Source: Strongyloides papillosus
Lineage: Eukaryota; Nematoda; Chromadorea; Rhabditida; Strongyloididae
DNA length: 64,000 bases
Assembly: GCA_005656395.1 (NCBI GenBank)
Contig: SRSI01000022.1
Span: 62,001 to 126,000, forward strand
Direction: 5' to 3'
The notes below the pieces were generated by a model that saw only the letters and a list, made by a program, of their open reading frames with translations, was not told the origin of the DNA and did not search any database. A program made the position numbers and the translations under genes. Positions 11,697 through 22,431 of the stretch are shown in pieces; positions within the stretch are counted from its first letter, which is position 1; every line of letters begins with the position of its first letter.

Positions 11697-13149
11697 CAGG
11701 GTGGGCCAAAAGTAGCTCCCCAGGTATTTGCATATATAACTTCTCTTTTAGACTAGCTACAAAGATGGTATTTATAGTCATTTTGTAGCCCTTGATCTTG
11801 CATAAATTATATTTTGGTTTCATAACAAAGTTTGGATTCTTGGCGGAGTTATGGGTCTTCAAAGTTAGGGGTCATTTTTGACATATATGGGTATGTAACT
11901 TTTTTATACAGAAAGATATTTAAGTGCTTGTTGCTGATTATGAAAGCCCAACTTGTTTTGTACTTAGTCCTAAAATTTTATAAATTTTGAAGTCTTTTAA
12001 CTATGTTTAATTTTTTGAAAAAGAAAAAAAATCACAATTTTTGTCAAAATTTCGATCTTTTTTAAAATTAAAGAAGGATGAGGTAAGTTTAAAAAGTTTT
12101 TTATTGGTAATCTGATAGAGTAAGCAAAGCTCTATCGAATGAGTGTATGACCGTTTTGAGCGGTTGACTTTGAAAGAAGTTATGATTTGCCAAATTCGAC
12201 TATTTGACACTTTCGTTTGAAAGTTAAAATACAAATAATACTTTCCCCGATCTTTATGGTATCCTAATAGCAATAATAACACTACTTATATATAGTAGTT
12301 AACAGATTATTACTTGTTTGTTCATAAATTGTCTAAAGAACTGAAATATTCCTTATCACCAAAATTCAAGAAAAAAATAATTTTTCTAATATTTTCAGAG
12401 CATTTACAATTATTTTATACTATTTTGTATAGATATTACTCTGTCAGAACAATTATAATGTGTTTTTTTAATTTTTTGTATATCCACTCATAATCTCATA
12501 CCCTATATTTTTAAAATATGAACAAGTATTTATTAAAATAGAACAATATTTTAAATACTTTTGAAAACAAAACATAATCTGTACCCGAAAATTTGAAAAA
12601 GATTGACATATTTTCTTTTTTTACTAGAATTATTGTGTAAAATAGTTAATATTTGACTATTCATAACTTTCTTTTAACTCAATAAAATTTAGTGGTACTA
12701 TGCTTATTCGATAGAGCTTTGCTTACTCTATCATAATATCTACAGAACATTTTTAAAACTTACCTCATCGTTCTTTAATTTTGAAAAAACATCGAAATTT
12801 TGGCCAAAATTGTAATTTTTTTTCTTTTTCAAAAAATTAAACATAGTTGCTGGACTTTAAAATTTATAAAATTTTAGGACTAAGTACAAAACAAGTTGGG
12901 CTTTCATAATCAGCAACAAGCACTTAAATATCTTTCTGTATAAAAAAGTTACATACCCATATATGTCAAAAATGACCCCTAACTTTGAAGACCCATAACT
13001 CCGCCAAGAATCCAAACTTTGTTATGAAACCAAAATATAATTTATGCAAGATCAAGGGCTACAAAATGACTATAATACCATCTTTGTAGCTAGTCTAAAA
13101 GAGAAGTTATATATGCAAATACCTGGGGAGCTACTTTTGGCCCACCCTG
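11697..13149. mobile_element. Foldback DNA transposon with Tc1-like ends
   Basis: The element has inverted arms of about 450-500 bp: the left end CAGGGTGGGCCAAAAGTAGC (11697) is repeated in reverse at the right end (13149), and long internal stretches match across the arms, diverging toward the centre (12210-12640). A TA dinucleotide flanks both ends (11695-11696 and 13150-13151), as expected for Tc1/mariner insertion, and the ends resemble Tc1 termini (CAG..TGGCCAAAA). No transposase frame is present; the minus frames at 11620-11862 and 12007-12282 are arm sequence. It is non-autonomous. Confidence 0.85.
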
Positions 13150-13299
13150 TATATATATTAACAATTTGGATGATTTAATACTTCAAAATATTAAAATATA
13201 AAAATCTTGAAATGTTAAATAATTAATTTATGTGTAACAAATAAAACTTATATTCAAAGTGCAAATAGTAACAGTATCTAAATATTCTAATTATATATA

Positions 13300-14060
13300 A
13301 TTTTTTTTGTCAGCCAAAAATTTGCCTCTTCATAGCTTTGTTTAACCTTTCAAAGTCTTCTACTTAGAATTTTTTTGAATAAAACCATTTACTACTCTTT
13401 TGTCCATAAAATGATTAGTTATTAATAAATTTTTATAAAATTAAGTTTCCCTCTTATTCTGGTATTAAGTTGTTCAAATGAGTTATAAATTATTCTATTT
13501 TTTAAATTTTTGAAATGATATCCAAAAAGCGAAACTATAAAAAAAAGTACTTCTAAAGAAGATGTTTTTTAAAAATGATTTAATTTAGTATATCCAAAAC
13601 GTTTTGATGCTAAGTTTAATTTTAATGAATTAAATTGGTGGATCGCAAGTAAATAAATGAATCCTCGTCACCAAGAAAGACACCAATTAATAAAAAGACT
13701 TTATTTTAAACTTTGAGATTATATAAAAAAACTAAACAAAGACAATAGACATTATACAATAATTAAAATGTACTAGACCTACCCAAGTATTTACTTGATT
13801 TACAGAAATCTCCTTAGTTAGTAATGAAGTGTTAAGATGTTGGAAGAAAGAAAAAATAAAAAGTCATCACAATTTAAACCTATTTATACTCAACATCTTA
13901 TACGTTTGATTAGTATTATGTCAATCAAACTGTATACTTTCGTTCTCAATATTAAATGAAAAAAAATACATTTATTGAATATTTAATCGTAGAAATCAGT
14001 TTTTTTTAGAAAGAGTTATGACAAAGAGACAATTAATTTTCTTATTTTTTGTCTTAGACA
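13300..14060 (-). repeat. Diverged satellite remnant, interrupted
   Basis: Bases 13385-13600 and 13965-14040 match the inverted array at 8425-8760, for example TGTCCATAAAATG against TTGGACCATAACATG and the final GAGTTATGACAAAGAGAC. The remnant is interrupted by the dispersed repeat at 13621-13938. Confidence 0.65.
13621..13938 (-). repeat. Dispersed 318-bp repeat, copy 1
   Basis: This segment is about 90% identical by eye to 31561-31878. Read on the minus strand it starts AGTATACAG and holds a TATA-like region, an AATAAAG and a TTTACT before a final 27 bp, a layout like a short LTR. No flanking duplication is clear. The identity as a solo LTR is a guess; the repeat itself is plain. Confidence 0.7.
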
Positions 14061-14353
14061 TGCCATTTGAACTTTAAAATAATACATATTTTAGTTACAA
14101 ATATCATTTTATCATTAATTTAAACTTTATTTATCTGGATTTAAAACTTTAAAATACTTATATCGCATATTAATTAATAAACTAACATTTCAATATATTA
14201 GTATTTCAATATTGCAAAATGCTTATCATTTATGTTGTTGATATACATACTCTACAATATTTACGTACTTTAAATTTGTAAACAGTTGGTAATACTACAA
14301 ACATTCGTTGCATGAAATTTTAGTCAAACTAATCAAATTGAACGATTGAACTT

Positions 14354-14508
14354 TGTGATAAAATAACAATTTGAATAATCCATTATTCAAATTATTGTAT
14401 CATTTATTATTATTTAATTATTGTATTTGATCAAATAAATAGTTTTTCCCTTTTATCTTATAATGTCGGTTTCTCAAAATCTAGAAACCTTAATGACAAA
14501 TCATAACA
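14354..14508 (+). repeat. 5' LTR of element 1
   Basis: It begins TGTGATAAAA and ends ATCATAACA. It holds a perfect 12-bp inverted repeat (14368-14379 / 14382-14393, loop CC) and contains the ATG of the gag-pol frame at 14463, so the first 15 codons lie in the LTR. Confidence 0.95.
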
Positions 14509-16589
14509 TGGAGGTTCCACCTGAGTACGGAATACAGGGAGGAATTCATAAATCAACATTGTTGAAAAACTGCACGGAAATGTGTAGACTAGTAGAAGGA
14601 TCTGGCTCAGCTACTGGAAAAGTAGTACTCAAACATCTATTGGCACTGGCTAAAGATTATGCAGATCTCAAAGGTTCCCAGAACGGACCAAACGATTCCA
14701 GATTGTCGGAGACTCTGGAACAACTCATAAATTTATCGTTAATGAAGAATACAGAAAATTTCGAGGAGACATTTTCAGAAGGAAATATTAGAGGTTTTAT
14801 TCAACGCTTCGAATCTTCAATCACTTCAGATAGAGAAAAGATATTTCCAAGTAAATTGAAAGGTGTTGCTAAACTAGCATACTATGCGGTACCAGAATCA
14901 AAAAGAGAAAGTTGGAATGAACTTAAAGAAACAATTATTACCAAACTCGACCCACCTGAAGGCCGCCTGACATCTACCCAAATTAAACAAAAATTAAGAC
15001 AGATGGAGCCACAGGAGAAGGAAGTTGGACTGAAGTTCTTGCTAAGAGTTGAAGCTGCAATGGAAAAGTATAAAGAACTCTATGATTGGGATCCCAGTAC
15101 TGGCGAAATTTTTGAATTATTGCATGAAATCTTCAACAAAACTATGGCTGGCATTCCTAAAGGAAAAGAAGCAAGAGAGTTAGATGGTAGTGTAGAAAAA
15201 ATAAAGAAATGGTTTTTGGAGAGAACTAGAAATTCATATTGTAAAAAGAAAGTATTCAGAAAAGAAGGAAAGCCGTTCAAACCCACGTTTAAAAAAGAAT
15301 CAAAGAAAATCAATACTATTAAGAAGAAAGATTCAGAGAAGAATTCAGAAGTAGAAATCAACGCATACTGTCTTACAACAGACTGTAAGTTTATAAACAA
15401 GAAAAATAAAATAGGCATTAAACCTATAATTAAAATTAATATTAATAATTTACCTGCTTCCTGCTTATTAGATAGCGGAGCTAATGTTAGTTTAATTAAT
15501 AGTAGTTTTGTTTGTAAATCCAAACTTCAAATTGAGTCACTTGATACTATAAAAATTCGAGATGCTTCTAACAACTCTATGAATATCTTAGGTAAAATTA
15601 CACTAAATATAGATAGTCGGAATTTTGATCTTTTTGTCGCTAAAAACATTAGTTATGATGTAATTATAGGTACTAATATTATTACTAAATCGCCAAAAAT
15701 TTACGATAAATTTATGTCATTAATGAAACCTGAAGTAAATAAACTAGACGTAGATATAGAATTAGATAAAATTCTTCATGAAAATGAAGTCGCGTTCTCG
15801 AAAAATGATAATGATATAAGTGAAACTAATTTCTTCAAACATAAAATTATAGTAAAAGACCACCCCCCAATTAGGGAGAAGAAAAGACCAACACCATTGG
15901 CATTACAAAAATTAGTAAAAAAGAAGTTAGATGAAATGCTTAAGAATAAGATAATTCGGCCTTCAACATCCCCTTGGAGTGCACCATTACAAATAGTTGC
16001 TAAAGGTACTGATGACGTTAGATTATGTGTTGACTATAGAAAATTAAATAGAATTATTAAACTTGATGCATATAGCTTACCTAACATTCAGTTATTGTTA
16101 CAAAGTCTGCACGATAAAGCCGTATTTACAAATTTAGATCTTACAAAAGGCTACTGGCAAATAGGTTTGACCGAATGCAGCAAACAGTATACCGCATTTA
16201 GTTGTGACTATGGTTTATTCGAATTTAATAAACTACCGTTTGGCTTAGCTACATCACCTGCTGAATTCGAGAGAATGATGGAATTAGTGTTTAGGGATCT
16301 TATACAACGTAAAGTAGTATTTGTCTATCTAGATGATATTCTTATTGCAACGAAAACAGTCCACGAGCATTTAGAAGTTTTAGAACTAGTACTTAAACGC
16401 GTTATTAAGTATAAACTAAAAATTAATAAAACAAAATCAAATTTTTGTAAAAGCACAATACCATTTTTAGGATTCGACATTAGTGCGGAAGGAGTAAAGA
16501 TTGATAAAGTTAAACAAGAAAAAATTTTAAATTCCATCAAATCATGCTACGTTACAATCTTATCTAGGATTTATAAATTATTTTCGTAA
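14463..16589 (+). CDS. Gag-PR-RT polyprotein, 5' part of element 1
   Basis: The frame encodes 708 residues. Residues 1-270 are Gag-like and basic at the end, without a CCHC zinc knuckle that I can see. The protease motif LLDSGANVS lies near residue 335. Reverse transcriptase follows: RLCVDYRKLNR near 519, a TNLDLTKGYWQIG block, and the catalytic VYLDDILI near 621. The frame ends early: after about nt 16550 RT/connection coding continues in another frame. The start at 14463 lies inside the LTR; a second ATG at 14508 spans the LTR/primer-site junction. The product would make cDNA in a virus-like particle. The element is probably no longer autonomous. Confidence 0.9.
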   Translation: MSVSQNLETLMTNHNMEVPPEYGIQGGIHKSTLLKNCTEMCRLVEGSGSATGKVVLKHLLALAKDYADLKGSQNGPNDSRLSETLEQLINLSLMKNTENFEETFSEGNIRGFIQRFESSITSDREKIFPSKLKGVAKLAYYAVPESKRESWNELKETIITKLDPPEGRLTSTQIKQKLRQMEPQEKEVGLKFLLRVEAAMEKYKELYDWDPSTGEIFELLHEIFNKTMAGIPKGKEARELDGSVEKIKKWFLERTRNSYCKKKVFRKEGKPFKPTFKKESKKINTIKKKDSEKNSEVEINAYCLTTDCKFINKKNKIGIKPIIKININNLPASCLLDSGANVSLINSSFVCKSKLQIESLDTIKIRDASNNSMNILGKITLNIDSRNFDLFVAKNISYDVIIGTNIITKSPKIYDKFMSLMKPEVNKLDVDIELDKILHENEVAFSKNDNDISETNFFKHKIIVKDHPPIREKKRPTPLALQKLVKKKLDEMLKNKIIRPSTSPWSAPLQIVAKGTDDVRLCVDYRKLNRIIKLDAYSLPNIQLLLQSLHDKAVFTNLDLTKGYWQIGLTECSKQYTAFSCDYGLFEFNKLPFGLATSPAEFERMMELVFRDLIQRKVVFVYLDDILIATKTVHEHLEVLELVLKRVIKYKLKINKTKSNFCKSTIPFLGFDISAEGVKIDKVKQEKILNSIKSCYVTILSRIYKLFS
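14509..14526 (+). other. Primer-binding-like site, element 1
   Basis: TGGAGGTTCCACCTGAGT directly follows the LTR, as expected for tRNA priming of minus-strand DNA. It is read in frame as gag codons. I cannot name the tRNA. Confidence 0.55.
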
Positions 16590-17181
16590 CTTTATCCCTA
16601 ATTGTGCTGCTTTACTTTCCGACCTATATGTATGTCTAAATAATAAAACTAAATTTGATTTCAATAGTAAATGCTTGAATGCTTTTAATAAAATTAAAGA
16701 GATCCTACTAAAAGGAGAAGCTCTTGCTCAACCTGATATAGAGAGTGCAATAAATGGATCCAATCCATTTATTATATTCATTGACGCGAGCTACAGGTGT
16801 ATAGGTGCATGTCTCATGCAACGTTATGAAAAACACTTACGACCGATAATGTTTTTCAGTAGAGCCCTTCAAGGTGCTGAAAAAAACTATCACATTAGCG
16901 ACCTAGAAGCTCTGAGTTTAGTTAGTGCGCTAAAGAGATTTAAAAATATTATATATTACACAAAAGTAAAAATCTATACTGACCACGCACCATTAGTCTC
17001 ATTTTTTACAAAGACAAATCTAGCTAATCGACTACTACGTTGGGCCTTATTAATTCAAGAATACAATATTGAGATCATTCATATAAAAGGTTCGTCTAAT
17101 GCAATCGCAGACTATTTAAGTAGACCAGGTTGGAAAGATTCACAAGAACCTAAGTTAGAAGAATTTAAGGACAATCTATAA
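16565..17181 (+). pseudogene. RNase H region of element 1, frameshifted
   Basis: After the break near 16560 the pol reading continues here with the end of the RT connection and an RNase H domain (IDASYRCIGACLMQ and YTDHAPL blocks), ending at a TAA near 17180. It has no start codon of its own and would be made only if the frames were joined, so it is a piece of a damaged pol. Confidence 0.8.
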
Positions 17182-17254
17182 GTTTTTTTAACGAGGTGCT
17201 ATCCTCGGGTGATATAGTAAAGTATAAATATATAAAATAACTTTTTATTAATAG

Positions 17255-17749
17255 GTGTTCACAATGTATCCTATCTTTTACATATATATTAAAATAAATT
17301 TATTTTTTGGTATTTATAGAGTTTTCTTGATAACGCCTTCTGGGGGCGTTACAAATCAATTCATAACTGTAGAGTTAAATGAAGACAAATTTCTAGATGA
17401 GATAGATATAGGTAGACTACAATTTAATGACTCAGTTATTAGAAAGGTAATAAAATGTATGCATAACAATACGACCTTTGTACCAAGCAGTAACTATAAA
17501 GAAAAGAAGTTTGCTAAAGTCTTCAAACAGCTATCTTTTAACAAAAATCATGTCCTAGTGGTTAATAAGAGTAGAATAGTAACCCCACAAAAATTATACA
17601 TACTCCTGGTAAATAGTATACATCACCCCTTACATAGAAGTAAAACTGATACGCTAGCACATATAAATAATCTTTATTTCTGTCCAGGTATCACCAAAGA
17701 TATAAATTCGGTAATAGATGATTGCGAAACATGTTTAAAAACAAATTAA
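17255..17749 (+). pseudogene. Integrase N-terminal zinc domain of element 1
   Basis: This frame holds the linker and the HHCC zinc-binding region of integrase (HHPLHRSKTDT... then DDCETC). It ends at a stop just after the CXXC, and the core domain lies in a different frame. The spacer 17182-17254 carries GT- and AG-like signals, so a small intron is possible but unproven. Confidence 0.75.
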
Positions 17750-18441
17750 GATCGAAAAATAGTAGTTGGGCCAAAACATCAAAATCATTAGAAAAAATTC
17801 ACGGTAATCTAGGTTATGACGAATATTACAAAAGTTGGTCTATTCTATTCACTTATACATATTCAAAATTGATAGTAGCAAATTGGGTAAGAAAACAAGA
17901 TACAAATAGCATAATAAAAACATTAGAAAATCTGCAACATCGTAGTAAACATAAAATAGAACATGTAGTAGTAGATAACCAAAAATGTTTTATATCAAAA
18001 AATTTTAAAGACTATTGCACAGGAAATAAAATAAAATTGATATATAGTTAAGTATACGAATACCAATTCAATGGACATGCCGAAAGATGCGTACGTTCTC
18101 TCAAAGAGATATTAATTAAATTTCATTGTCTAGGTAAAAAGAAAGCGCTAGAATTGAGCTTACAAAGACTTAATAGTAGTTATAGAAAAGACAAAAAGAC
18201 AGTACTACAGATATTTAGTGACACAAATGACAATGGTGAGAAATTAAAAGATAAAAGTACAAAGTTTAAACCTAAGGTAATTAATCGAAAAGGATACTTT
18301 TTGCGTCGTCCTGATATAGATAGAACATTCGAGCAATGCATTGTTCTCACACAACCGTCCCCCCATACATACATAATTAGAGATAGATTTGGAAAAAAAC
18401 ATACTCGAAGTTATAGAAGTGTCAAGATCTTGAAGGAGGGA
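17722..18441 (+). pseudogene. Integrase core and C-terminus of element 1, broken
   Basis: The core region shows the second catalytic Asp (VVVDNQKCF) and, after an in-frame TAA at 18049-18051, the catalytic Glu block (NGHAERC). The first catalytic Asp appears replaced (HGNLGY where HxD is usual). A C-terminal piece continues past 18154 toward the purine tract. With a stop between the catalytic residues this copy cannot make active integrase. Confidence 0.8.
18432..18441 (+). other. Polypurine tract, element 1
   Basis: GAAGGAGGGA sits immediately 5' of the 3' LTR, the usual plus-strand primer position. Confidence 0.8.
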
Positions 18442-18596
18442 TGTGATAAAATAACAATTTGAATAATCCATTATTCAAATTATTGTATCATTTATTATTA
18501 TTTAATTATTGTATTTGATCAAATAAATAGTTTTTCCCTTTTATCTTATAATGTCGGTTTCTCAAAATCTAGAAACCTTAATGACAAATCATAACA
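18442..18596 (+). repeat. 3' LTR of element 1
   Basis: It reads the same as the 5' LTR over all 155 bp by eye, including the gag start codon copy at 18551. The target duplication AACTT follows at 18597. Confidence 0.95.
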
Positions 18597-18892
18597 AACT
18601 TTTAAAACTATTTAAATAAAAACTATATAACAAATTCGTAATATAGAATTACAACAATGAAATTTTATTAACATATAAATAAGTATGCAAAAAAGCATAA
18701 ATATATATATAATTAATATTTCCAGCTTTATTATTTATTTGATTATTTTAGAAATATTAATTCTTTATAAATTAAAGTCAATTTATTGTTTCAAACTATT
18801 AAAAATATTACTTTTTTTATTTCTTAGATGATAAGCTTATTTATTTTTTCTATCGTTTTATTTACTAAACAATTAAAACATAAACATATTTG

Positions 18893-19004
18893 TTAAATTA
18901 GATCTTTTGAATCAGGAAAAGCAAATTGCGTGTAACCCTCTAATTGATCATCAGTTGGATTTACAGCTGATGTTGGTGCCCATTTTTTGGTAAGGTCTTT
19001 GACT
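18893..19004 (-). pseudogene. Last-exon fragment, copy 2
   Basis: On the minus strand an exon begins after TTATTCTAG (19005-19013) and encodes about 36 residues ending QFAFPDSKDLI and a TAA at 18893-18895. It and its 3' flank (18780-18890) match the plus-strand copy at 11060-11400 in reverse. The upstream part runs into low-complexity DNA and no full gene remains. I do not recognise the family. Confidence 0.45.
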
Positions 19005-19107
19005 CTAGAATAATAATAAAAATTCTCCTTTAAACAATGTACAATAATCTACCTTAATTATAGGTTTTATCTGAATATTGTTTAAATTGAATGAAAAAAC
19101 TACTAAG

Positions 19108-19511
19108 TAAAGAAAAAAATTCCTTTTTATGGAAAATTCCTTATTAGAGAAAATTCCTTATTAAGGAAAATTCGTTATTAAGTAAAATTCTTTATTAAGG
19201 AAAATTTATTATTAGGTAAAAAATTCCTTATTAAGGAAAAATTCCTTATTAAAGAAAATTTATTATTAGGTAAAAAATTCCTTATTAAGGAAAATTCGTT
19301 ATTAAGGAAAATTCTTTATTAAGGAAAATTTCTTATTAAGGAAAATTCCTTATTAGAGAAAATTCCTTATTAAGGAAAATTCGTTATTAGAGAAAATTTC
19401 TTATTAAGGAAAATTCCTTATTAAGGAAAATTTATTATTAAGGAAAATTTATTATTAGGTAAAAAATTCCTTATTAAGGAAAAATTCCTTATTAAGGAAA
19501 ATTTATTATTA
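19108..19511. repeat. 17-bp minisatellite, left block
   Basis: Tandem units of the type TTATTAAGGAAAATTCC, with variants TTATTAGGTAAAAAATTCC and TTATTAGAGAAAATTCC, run without a break to the transposon end at 19512. The array resumes in the same orientation at 30073, so the two blocks were one array before insertion. Confidence 0.95.
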
Positions 19512-21155
19512 CACTCAAAATTTAAAACTGTCGTTTTGACAGACATTGTGCAATCATGGGTTATAGTCTCGAATTCTGTCATTTCGACTACCAATTAATT
19601 TATTTTTAATCGTACCCACATAATAAACATAAAACATATAAAAATGTTTTAAGAAATGCCATACATTTTTTTCTAAAAAGCATGATTTTTCAAAGAAATG
19701 TACATACAGTCAAAACGACATACATACTTTTCTTTATTATTTGCCATACATTTTTATATAAAATGTATATACATTTCTTTAAAAAAGTACTATACATTTT
19801 TTAAACTTTATAGCATTTTTAATGAAAATGTACATACAGTCGAAATGACATACATGCTCTTTTTTATTTTTTGCTATACATTTTTATAGAAAATGTATAG
19901 ACATTTCTAAATGACATTTATTATACATTTTTTAAATTGTATGGTTATTTTTTAATATAAAATTATACATAACCAATGCAAAATACATACTTTTTTTTGT
20001 GAATTGGTATGTATTTTTCATGAAAATGTATATGAAATTTTTTAAAAATACTAGTGATGAAGAAAATTCTGATGAAAATTTAATAGTTATTTCAGAAAGA
20101 TTCATAGATGAAGCAAAAAAATTAATTCTATAAAATATATTGTATTTTATTTTTTTAATTTGATATAACATGCAATGAAAATATATGTAATTGTAATCCA
20201 AACTAGTAACTTTAAAAAGATCACATCGTTTAGAATTGTTATTTATTTTATAATAATTAGGATAAAATTCTAATATTGTTAAAAGAATGTATTACTTTAA
20301 CTAAAGTACCGTTTAATATAGTTTATTAACGATGTAATTTAGTTTCAGTATTTCTTGTTATTCATTACAATAACATGTTAATTTCTATATTATGAAATTT
20401 AGTACATAAATATAATTGTTAAAACATTTTTATAAATATTATGCCAAAACAAATAAAAAACACCATTTTATTTAAACCTTATTTATTAAGGAAAAATGAG
20501 TAATATAAATAAACAACAACCCTATTTATATTATTTTTAAAATTAAATTTATATCATTGCCATTAAAAATTTGTATCATTTATATTAAGATTCCTTTAGG
20601 TTATACCGATGTAAAATAATAAAGTTATTCATAATTATTCTTCCCATATGATAAAACTTAATTCTTTAATTTCCTCTTCCATAGAAGCTTCGAGTTGTTC
20701 ATCTTCATCACATTCTATTACAGGTAGATCATATATCCAATTGTTATTTTCCACCATTGATTCGTTGTGAACTTTTTTATGCCTGTTAATAAAATTATTC
20801 CAAGTTATTTTTTAACTATCGTTAAGCATGGATTGATTCGGCTATTAGTTCGTGATAAAATATTTTTAAGACGAATGTTACCAGCTATAATATAAAGTTA
20901 TTGTAATAAATACTTATATAATTATAAAATTTTTTATAAATCTTACTTTTATAAATTTAAATAAAAAGTATGCAGGTGTAAAAAATGTTGTTAGTGGAAT
21001 TTCACATACAAAAATATATGCTTTTTAACAAAAATTAGTTTTTAAATATTCAAAATATTTTAATGATCTAATTTTAATATAAATTTTTAATAATTCAAAG
21101 CAAATATAAAAAGATACCATTCTAAAATTGTAATATTGACCTACCTTCGAATCTA

Positions 21156-22431
21156 TTAGGTTGTTCCATAAATTCCCGTGATTTTTAAAAATTTATTTTA
21201 AAAACACTTTTTTCTAAAAAATCAAAAGTAAATTAATCAATTATATATTCCTCGTCATTATTTATAACCTTTTCCCATCTTTCCACTAATTTGTCGATAC
21301 CTTCACGCCAGAAATCTATGGTTCTTGACTCAAAGAATTCGTTCAGCCAGGTATATAATACCTCTTAGTTTTCAGATGTTAAGTCTCTCATATAGTTTTG
21401 ACAATGAACAGAGTAGGTGATAATCCGTTGGGGCAAGGTCTGGTGAATACGAAGGATGCTAAAGAATCTCCCAATTGAACTCCTGAAGAACGATTTTGGA
21501 AATTTTTGCTGTATGAGTCCGAGCGTTGTCGTAGAGTAGGATAATTTAGCTTAATTGATCCGATCTTTTTTTGTTGAATAGTCTAATTTACGCGATGAAA
21601 TTGATCCAAATTAAGATATTTGCCTACTGTTTGGTTATTCTTAATTATTTTTCAATGAATCACGCATTTTAATCCCAAAACACACAGATTACTTGCTTCA
21701 CTCTAGAATTAGACGCATCTCTTGCTCACACCTACTGCTTCCTTTGGCTCGTGTTGACATAGAGAAATCATTTATCAACCACAGTGACGATTCCACACAG
21801 GAATCGATTCTCGTAGCTACGTGTCGCTTGATGCTGAGCGAGATTTAAAGGAGCAATAAAAAACCTCTTTTTTTTGTTTTTTTCAGTAAGACTATGGAAC
21901 AATCAAACTCGACATTTTTGCTCAGAATCCATTGATGTAAGAAGACGGGAGATTCCTCTAACAACGCTGTTCATTTTTCCGGCCAGCTCTCTGCATGTTT
22001 GACAGTTGTCTGTCCTCAAAAGATCTATCAAACGGTTCTCGTCAAAGATACATAGCCGATCTATTCGTGGAGAGTCTGGAAGGTCAAAATTGTCATTTCT
22101 GAACTTTCTGTACCAATATTTTGTAGTACTCCAACCCATACCATCTTCTCCATACACAGAATAAATTTCCCGAATGTCTTCAGACACTCTTTGGCGACGA
22201 TTAAAAGCAAATAACAGCAGTTGTCGAAAGTGCTATTTTTTGTCTACTAGGCATAACATTTTAAAGATATAAAATTAAATCAAAATTGAAAGATATGAAA
22301 ACGGGATTACCAGAGTTTTGTAGAGCGGAAAAAGAGCTTTCGAATGATATATATAACGCCTACGAAAAAATTAAAAAGTGCGGTAAAATAAGCGTTTGAA
22401 AAAAATCACGGGAACTTATGGAACAACCTAA
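21156..22431 (-). mobile_element. mariner element, degraded
   Basis: The 1276-bp element has inverted ends TTAGGTTGTTCCATAA...CCCGTGATTTTT at 21156 and 22431, flanked by TA (21154-21155, 22432-22433). It lies in an exon of the host transposon. Confidence 0.93.
21240..22262 (-). pseudogene. mariner transposase, broken
   Basis: From an ATG near 22260 the minus strand encodes the paired helix-turn-helix N-terminus (HFRQLLLFAFNR, then REIYSVYGEDGM), the WYRKFRNDNFDL block and a RELAGKM block, then a catalytic domain with DKWFLYVN, YDNARTHTA and PSYSPDLAPTDYHL, i.e. the DD34D signature region. An early in-frame TAG, a TGA near 21900 and further stops in the catalytic half make it inactive. Confidence 0.9.

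Larger units (their letters stand above)
14354..18596 (+). mobile_element. Ty3/Gypsy LTR retrotransposon (element 1)
   Basis: The element has two 155-bp LTRs that look identical, with TG...CA ends, and a 5-bp target duplication AACTT (14349-14353 and 18597-18601). The order is gag, protease, reverse transcriptase, RNase H, integrase, which is the Ty3/Gypsy order. The purine tract GAAGGAGGGA (18432-18441) abuts the 3' LTR and a TGGAGGTTCCACC primer-binding-like sequence follows the 5' LTR. Pol is broken by frameshifts near 16560 and 17740, a gap around 17182-17255, and an in-frame TAA at 18049-18051. Confidence 0.95.

Noticed and set aside
11620..12282. Two minus-strand frames as genes
   Set aside because: They lie in the arm of the foldback transposon and have mirrored counterparts in the other arm.
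15080..15523. 147-codon antisense frame opposite Gag-Pol of element 1
   Set aside because: It lies wholly opposite the protease region and mirrors its codons; no domain or start context.
19509..19512. piggyBac-type TTAA target for the 10.6-kb element
   Set aside because: The left flank is TTA followed by the element and the right flank is TAA; only TA is shared on both sides.
19698..20201. Small membrane proteins at 19698-19889 and 19932-20201
   Set aside because: They are translations of the TGTATATACATTT-rich subterminal repeats of the DNA transposon.
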